This document shows positions 59,604-64,000 of a DNA stretch of 64,000 nt, in pieces. Location: positions 2,847,001-2,911,000 of the forward strand of contig NZ_CP166840.1 of assembly GCF_041346925.1 (NCBI RefSeq), written 5' to 3'. Within the stretch, counting starts at the first letter, position 1; each line of letters begins with the position of its first letter. The notes under the pieces were generated by a model. The model saw only the letters and a list, made by a program, of their open reading frames with translations, was not told the origin of the DNA and ran no database searches. A program made the translations under genes and the position numbers. The DNA comes from Agaribacterium sp. ZY112. GTDB lineage: Bacteria; Pseudomonadota; Gammaproteobacteria; Pseudomonadales; Cellvibrionaceae.

Positions 59604-60086
59604 TTAAAGATTCTTTTGCCAAAAGACGGCTTGGCCTGCTCCGTCAGCTAGTTCATAAGCGTTAAAGCCTACTTTGTTGTAGGCTGTTTTAGCGCGTTCA
59701 TTATTGCTAAGTACCTCAAGGGTTAGTTTGCAGCATTGGCGCTGTTTGGCAATGGTCTCAAGTTGTTCAAATAAGGCTTCAAGTAAACCTGTGCCTCGAT
59801 GCTCTGGGGCTATATATAGGTCGTGAACGTTGATAAGTGGTCGTGCGGCAAAGCTCGAGAAACCTTCAAAGGCATTGAGAAGGGCTAGTGCTTCTCCATC
59901 TTGCCAAGCTATCAAGGAAATAAAATCGCGGCGCTTTTGCAGTTCTTTTATGAGCTGCTTTTGGACATAATCTGAAAGCGGTTTTCCCCCACCCATTGGG
60001 TCTAAAGCGTAAGCGCAAAGTAAGGATAATAAGGCTCGGCCGTGCTCATCGTTATGGATGTCAACTTCTTTGATCTCTATTGTCAT
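59604..60086 (-). CDS. GNAT family N-acetyltransferase
   Basis: A 160-residue acyl-CoA-dependent acyltransferase. The acetyl-CoA motif is APEHRGTGLLEALFEQLE (with RGTG for Q/RxxGxG/A), preceded by INVHDLYI, and followed by CKLTLEVLSNNERAKTAYNKVGF typical of the family. ATG 60086 begins 2 nt after the cmoB stop, with AAGGATC upstream, so it is the last gene of a cmoA-cmoB transcript; the frame is open further upstream inside cmoB but lacks support. The acyl acceptor is unknown. Confidence 0.88.
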   Translation of the reverse strand: MTIEIKEVDIHNDEHGRALLSLLCAYALDPMGGGKPLSDYVQKQLIKELQKRRDFISLIAWQDGEALALLNAFEGFSSFAARPLINVHDLYIAPEHRGTGLLEALFEQLETIAKQRQCCKLTLEVLSNNERAKTAYNKVGFNAYELADGAGQAVFWQKNL

Positions 60087-60088
60087 GC

Positions 60089-61072
60089 TTAAGATCCTTT
60101 TGCTGCGCGTCGTTTGGCAGTGATAACCGCTCGTTTGGGGGCCGGCAAGCCTTCCACCGTTAGATCTGTATTGTTGGCATCTAAAAATTCTTTTAGTGAA
60201 TGCGATGGCATCCATTCGGTTGTGCGTTGTTCTTCAAGGCTGGTTTGGTTTAGGTCTACACAGCGAATGTCGTCAAAACCACAGCGTTTTAACCACTGTT
60301 CTAAAGTCGCAACGCTGGGTAAAAACCATACATTGCGCATTTGTGCATAGCGCTCTTGTGGCATCAGTGAGTAGCCTTCTGGCCCATCTACTACCAGTGT
60401 TTCAAGTACCAGTTCACCGCCTGGGCGCAAGCACGCTCGGAGCTCTTTAAGGTGGTCGATAGGGCTGCTGCGGTGATAGAGAACCCCCATTGAAAAGACA
60501 GTATCAAAAAAGTCCATTGGCCTTGGCATTTGTTCTAAGGTCAGAGGGATGACATCGGCTTTGCTGTCTGGTGCAAAATGTTTAAGGAGTTCAAATTGCA
60601 CAACAAAGCGTGGGGTTGGGTCTATGCCTAGTACCCAGTTTGCACCTTCCCCAAGCATTCTCCATACGTGGTAACCACTTCCGCAGCCAACATCGAGTAT
60701 CTTGCGGCCTTTAAGTGGGCTTAAGTGGGGCAGTACTCGTTGCCATTTCCAGTCTGAGCGCCATTCGGTATCAATATATAAGTCACCGATTTGGAAGGGA
60801 CCCTTACGCCAAGGAATTAGGCTGCGGAAGGCCTGATCCAACATCGTTTTTTGCTCGTCTGTTGGTGTTTGTTTGAAATTGACGCTAACTGAACTTGAGC
60901 AATCTAACTCTGCTTCTAGTTTGGGTAGGTTTGCGTGGGCGTCGAGCCAAGTAGCTAATTCAGAAAAGCGTTTTTCATCAAAGTGCACAGGTATCTCGCG
61001 CTCAAAATGCGCTTGAAAACGCGCTAGCTTGTGTGTGTTTAAGCGAGAGAAAAAGCTAGAAAAGTCAATCAT
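60089..61072 (-). CDS. cmoB: tRNA U34 carboxymethyltransferase CmoB
   Basis: Carboxy-SAM-dependent enzyme of 327 residues (E. coli 323) that turns 5-hydroxyuridine at wobble position 34 into 5-oxyacetyluridine. The methyltransferase core has RKILDVGCGSGYHVWRMLGE, IDPTPRFVVQFELLKHF, and VFSMGVLYHRSSPIDHLKEL; GPFQIGDLYIDTEWRSDWKW is diagnostic. cmoA lies immediately upstream and makes its carboxy-SAM substrate. Confidence 0.97.
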   Translation of the reverse strand: MIDFSSFFSRLNTHKLARFQAHFEREIPVHFDEKRFSELATWLDAHANLPKLEAELDCSSSVSVNFKQTPTDEQKTMLDQAFRSLIPWRKGPFQIGDLYIDTEWRSDWKWQRVLPHLSPLKGRKILDVGCGSGYHVWRMLGEGANWVLGIDPTPRFVVQFELLKHFAPDSKADVIPLTLEQMPRPMDFFDTVFSMGVLYHRSSPIDHLKELRACLRPGGELVLETLVVDGPEGYSLMPQERYAQMRNVWFLPSVATLEQWLKRCGFDDIRCVDLNQTSLEEQRTTEWMPSHSLKEFLDANNTDLTVEGLPAPKRAVITAKRRAAKGS

Positions 61073-61113
61073 GAGGTTGTGCTACTTATAGTCTGTCAGG
61101 TGGTCGGTCAGGC

Positions 61114-61839
61114 TTATTTAAAGGCGATAATGGAAGAGAAGTTAAAGCATTGAAACCAAAGGTCTGCGCTGCGAAACCCGGCGTCAAGCAAGCGGCTTTG
61201 GTGTTGCTCAAAGCTTTCTGGAAGCAGTACTTGTTCAATAGCTTCGCGCTTTTGAGCGATTTCAAGCTCACTGTAACCGTTACTGCGCTTAAAGTTATGG
61301 TGAAGCTCAATCATCAGTTCATTGTGCTCGGCATCGTTAAACTGTAATTTTTCTGAAAGTATCAAGACACCACCAGGTAGCATGGCTCGGCTGATTTTGT
61401 TTAACAGTGCGCAGCGTTCAGCGTGCTCAACAAACTGTAAGGTAAAATTCAATACGCAAACCGACATCGGTTTAAAGTCGTGAGTGAGGATGTCGTCATG
61501 AATCAGGTCAACAGGACATTCGCTGGCATCGGCACCGATTACTTGTTCACAGCGCTCTATCATGGCAGCGCTGTTATCTATGCCGACAATGCGCACACCG
61601 TCTGCACGCACTCGATGACGCATAGCGAGTAGAGCTGCGCCTAGAGAGCATCCTAAGTCATAACAGTGGCTGCCGTTTTGGGCGTAACGCTCAACGATCT
61701 GGGCTATGCCGGCTAAGATCGTACTGTAACCGGGTACAGAGCGTTTGATCATGTCCGGAAACACGTCAACGACTTGTTGGTCGAAGCGAAAGTTGGGAAC
61801 ATCATTAAGCGTATTGGCGTAAATTGTGTCTTTAGGCAT
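61114..61839 (-). CDS. cmoA: Carboxy-S-adenosyl-L-methionine synthase CmoA
   Basis: Converts SAM and prephenate to carboxy-SAM, 241 residues (E. coli 247). Marks are [37 protein letters not shown] (SAM loop), [11 protein letters not shown] and [12 protein letters not shown]. With cmoB, 41 nt downstream, it forms the wobble uridine modification unit. It is divergent from the response regulator gene. Confidence 0.97.
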   Translation of the reverse strand: MPKDTIYANTLNDVPNFRFDQQVVDVFPDMIKRSVPGYSTILAGIAQIVERYAQNGSHCYDLGCSLGAALLAMRHRVRADGVRIVGIDNSAAMIERCEQVIGADASECPVDLIHDDILTHDFKPMSVCVLNFTLQFVEHAERCALLNKISRAMLPGGVLILSEKLQFNDAEHNELMIELHHNFKRSNGYSELEIAQKREAIEQVLLPESFEQHQSRLLDAGFRSADLWFQCFNFSSIIAFK

Positions 61840-61941
61840 GCTTTGTCTTTATGGGCCGTGAAGGTCGTCATCATAGCCGCCTCGTTAAGAGCGGACAATC
61901 AACTACACTCAGACTTAGGGAATTAATCTATAAGGCGTAGT

Positions 61942-63555
61942 GTGGCTGGCATTGCTTATCATAAGTTGAAAGTTCTAATCGCAGATGACTTCAGCAGCTT
62001 TCGAAATACAGTAAAACTCATGTTGAGCGAACTGGGTGTGGACGATGTCGAAATGGCAAGTAGTGCAGAAGCTGCCATAGAACAATGTGAGCGCAAGCAA
62101 TACGACGTTATTTTGTGCGATTACAACTTGGGTTCCGGTCGTAATGGCCAGCATGTTTTAGAGGAGTTGCGCCACCGTCATCTTATTACTTTGCACAGCG
62201 TGTTCATCTTGGTCTCGGCTGAAGCTGGCCGTAATATCGTTATGTCGGCCTACGACTGCACCCCCGATGATTATTTGATGAAGCCGATTACGACCAGCAT
62301 GTTGCAAGGGCGTTTACGGCGTCAGCTTGAAATGCGGCAAGCGTTTCTAAATGTTAATAGGGCCCTTGAGTCTGGTAATAAGGAAGAAGCATCCGAGCTA
62401 TTGATGGAGATGAGCTTGGATGAGGGGCGCCATGTTGTGACTGCGCAAAAGTTGCTAGGAGGGCTATTTTTAGAGCAGGGAGAGTATCGCAAGGCTGAAA
62501 AACTGTATCAGCGAGTATTAGAAAGTCGCGAGCTCGATTGGGCGCGCTTGGGTTTGGCTAAGGCTAAGCACCTTTCTGGTGATTCGGATCAGGCGGGCCA
62601 ATGGTTAGAGCAAATTATTGAAGAGAATTATCTCTTTCTTCCGGCCTATGATGTGCTTAGCGATACCTACTTAGCTAAGGGGGATGTTGAAAAAGCTCAA
62701 GAAGTGGTCAAACAGAGTGTTGATGTTAGCCCTATGTCTATATTGAGGCAGGTGAACCTAGCGGATTTGGCTAATAAAAATCGTGATCGAGAAGTTGAAG
62801 TAGGGGCCATGCAGCGTGTTGTACGCTTAGGCAAGCTGAGCTGTCATGGTTCTAAGCAGCATAAACTGCAGTTAGCTCGTTGCGTATCGGAGGCAATGGC
62901 CAGCGACATCAAAGTCAGTGCATCTGTTATTAAAGAGGCAACAGAGCTATTACTTGAGGCCAGTGATGATGGCGATCACTTAGAGGCAGCTCAACTTCTC
63001 TACCTCAGTGCGCGTTTAGCGGCAGTTAAAGGCGATGTGGACGATGCCAAAGAGATGGTGGTTGAGGCGGAAACTAAGCTTACTGTTGAAGACTCAACGA
63101 TTGATATTGAAGTAGACCATGTGCGTGCGCTTTTGAGTTTGGATTACGAACAAAAAGCAGAGCTCTTATTGCATCGGCTCCAAGAACTGTACGCAGATGA
63201 TGAAATCGCTCTGCAACAACTCGATGAATTCCTTTCCGAGCCTGCAAGTGAAGCCAGTAAAGCCATGGTGGCTGAAGTCAACCGAGAGGGGATTGAGCTC
63301 TACAATGCCGGCGAGCTTGATCAGGCCTTAGCGTGTTTTGACAAGGCTTTGCAGTTATTTCCCAAGCATGTGGGTTTACAGCTGAATGTGGTGCAGGCAT
63401 TGATTGCAAAACTTAGGGCCGTTACCGATGACGATGAAAGCAGAGGTAAGTGCCGTGATGCTTTGGGGGGCATAGCCACTCAGATAGAAGATGATCACCC
63501 ACAGTACAAGCGTTTTGTACAACTAAAAAACATGGCAACGAGTCTAGCCGACTAG
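61942..63555 (+). CDS. Receiver-domain protein with TPR region
   Basis: A 537-residue response regulator-like protein. The receiver domain (about 8-125) has the acidic pair Asp15-Asp16 in LIADDFSSF, phosphoacceptor Asp60 in VILCDYNLG, a switch Ser in ILVSAEA and the conserved Lys in LMKPIT. The rest consists of tetratricopeptide-like helical pairs (for example LGGLFLEQGEYRKAEKLYQR, and near the end GIELYNAGELDQALACFDKA). It lacks DNA-binding or cyclase output, so signalling is probably through protein contacts. The start is GTG 61942 by reading frame. A histidine kinase gene follows after 8 nt, and the two are likely partners. Confidence 0.9.
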   Translation: MAGIAYHKLKVLIADDFSSFRNTVKLMLSELGVDDVEMASSAEAAIEQCERKQYDVILCDYNLGSGRNGQHVLEELRHRHLITLHSVFILVSAEAGRNIVMSAYDCTPDDYLMKPITTSMLQGRLRRQLEMRQAFLNVNRALESGNKEEASELLMEMSLDEGRHVVTAQKLLGGLFLEQGEYRKAEKLYQRVLESRELDWARLGLAKAKHLSGDSDQAGQWLEQIIEENYLFLPAYDVLSDTYLAKGDVEKAQEVVKQSVDVSPMSILRQVNLADLANKNRDREVEVGAMQRVVRLGKLSCHGSKQHKLQLARCVSEAMASDIKVSASVIKEATELLLEASDDGDHLEAAQLLYLSARLAAVKGDVDDAKEMVVEAETKLTVEDSTIDIEVDHVRALLSLDYEQKAELLLHRLQELYADDEIALQQLDEFLSEPASEASKAMVAEVNREGIELYNAGELDQALACFDKALQLFPKHVGLQLNVVQALIAKLRAVTDDDESRGKCRDALGGIATQIEDDHPQYKRFVQLKNMATSLAD

Positions 63556-63563
63556 GAGTTAGC

Positions 63564-64000
63564 ATGTCAGATAAGCAGGGTATAGATTTCTCAACGGTGC
63601 TTGCATCAAGTGTGCACGACATGAAGAACTCGGTAGCTATGCTGCTAGTCAATGTCGAAGGCATTTTGGATAAGTACCAACCCAAGGGTAAAGAAGAGAG
63701 TCAGCACTTTAAAAGCCTGCATTATGAGGCCTCACGTATTAATGGTGAGTTGATTCAGCTGTTGACCTTATATCGCATGGACGAGCACTTATTACCTGTG
63801 CAAGTCGATGAATATTACTTGGTCGATATGCTTGAAGAGCAGATAGCGCGAAACCAGCTTTTATTGGATACCAGTGATGTAACATTAGAACTGGATTTAG
63901 ATACCGGTTTTGCTTGGTATTTTGATGTCGATTTGCTGGCCGGTGTTGTGCATAACATCCTCTTAAATTGTATTCGTTATACTAAATCCAAGGTTAGGAT
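63564..64000 (+). CDS. Soluble sensor histidine kinase, partial (cut by window end)
   Basis: At least 145 codons visible, truncated at the window edge. The DHp helix with the phosphoacceptor His18 in SSVHDMKNSVAMLL lies at the very N-terminus, with no sensor or membrane domain before it. A linker of helices follows, and then the ATPase N-box begins (VVHNILLNCIRYTKSKV, about residues 127-143). A TAGGAG site precedes the ATG. It follows the receiver-TPR gene by 8 nt and is probably its cognate kinase, with sensing delegated to a partner. The ATP-binding remainder lies outside the window. Confidence 0.85.
   Translation, partial: MSDKQGIDFSTVLASSVHDMKNSVAMLLVNVEGILDKYQPKGKEESQHFKSLHYEASRINGELIQLLTLYRMDEHLLPVQVDEYYLVDMLEEQIARNQLLLDTSDVTLELDLDTGFAWYFDVDLLAGVVHNILLNCIRYTKSKVR

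Overview
This window is a stretch of chromosome from a gammaproteobacterium, most likely a marine or brackish member of the Pseudomonadales/Cellvibrionales side of the class. The reasons are a complete Na+-translocating NADH:quinone reductase operon, a monomeric NADP isocitrate dehydrogenase, lexA followed by sulA, and blocks of gene order that, from memory, match Pseudomonas (nadK to pepN; lexA-sulA-nagZ-MTI phosphorylase-mfd-nqr-sthA; icd-cspD-clpS-clpA-infA-bpt-aat-trxB-ftsK-lolA-rarA-serS-cysG; rne-rluC-HAD phosphatase). The genus cannot be fixed from sequence reading alone. I see no prophage, insertion sequence, CRISPR array, integrase or recognisable defence island: this is mostly conserved core genome with a few accessory genes.

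Layout. 0.2-3.4 kb: FKBP-type isomerase, a PilU-type twitching ATPase, a flavin reductase-like protein, a tRNA-Val/tRNA-Asp pair with promoter and terminator, and a possible 31-residue acidic peptide gene. 3.5-12.8 kb: a plus-strand run of a coiled-coil protein, a PLP enzyme, a cyclic-nucleotide-binding/rhodanese fusion, NAD kinase, a metallophosphatase, a GlpG-like rhomboid protease, a YeaC-like protein and aminopeptidase N. 12.9-14.3 kb (minus): the SOS pair lexA-sulA with LexA operators, and a small acidic protein. 14.9-22.3 kb: nagZ, an MscS channel and a methylthioinosine/methylthioadenosine phosphorylase facing mfd-csiV.

22.7-31.3 kb: nqrABCDEF, apbE (flavin transferase), nqrM (maturation factor) and sthA (soluble transhydrogenase) form a redox module. 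An intrinsic-terminator-like hairpin lies inside the first codons of apbE. 31.3-39.8 kb: a CBM48 protein, a Nudix hydrolase, icd, and then cspD, clpS, clpA, infA, bpt and aat. This last group holds the parts of the bacterial N-degron pathway: bpt and aat attach the destabilising residue, ClpS recognises it and ClpA unfolds the substrate. trxB follows.

40.8-43.5 kb holds two accessory genes between trxB and ftsK: a six-helix membrane protein with a ruined GGDEF motif, and an exported alpha/beta hydrolase with an unusual C-terminal extension. 43.6-51.1 kb: ftsK, lolA, rarA, crcB, serS and cysG. 51.2-54.3 kb: a small basic-motif protein, glutathione reductase, a CvfB-like S1 protein and tRNA-Ser. 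54.3-57.8 kb: RNase E with a leader of about 540 nt. 57.9-64 kb: rluC, a HAD phosphatase, cmoA-cmoB with a GNAT gene, and a two-component pair (receiver-TPR protein and a soluble histidine kinase cut by the window edge).

Start codons were re-chosen where an internal start had a better ribosome-binding site or better fit to the family; these choices are stated per gene. Family assignments rest on motif recognition, not on database searches.
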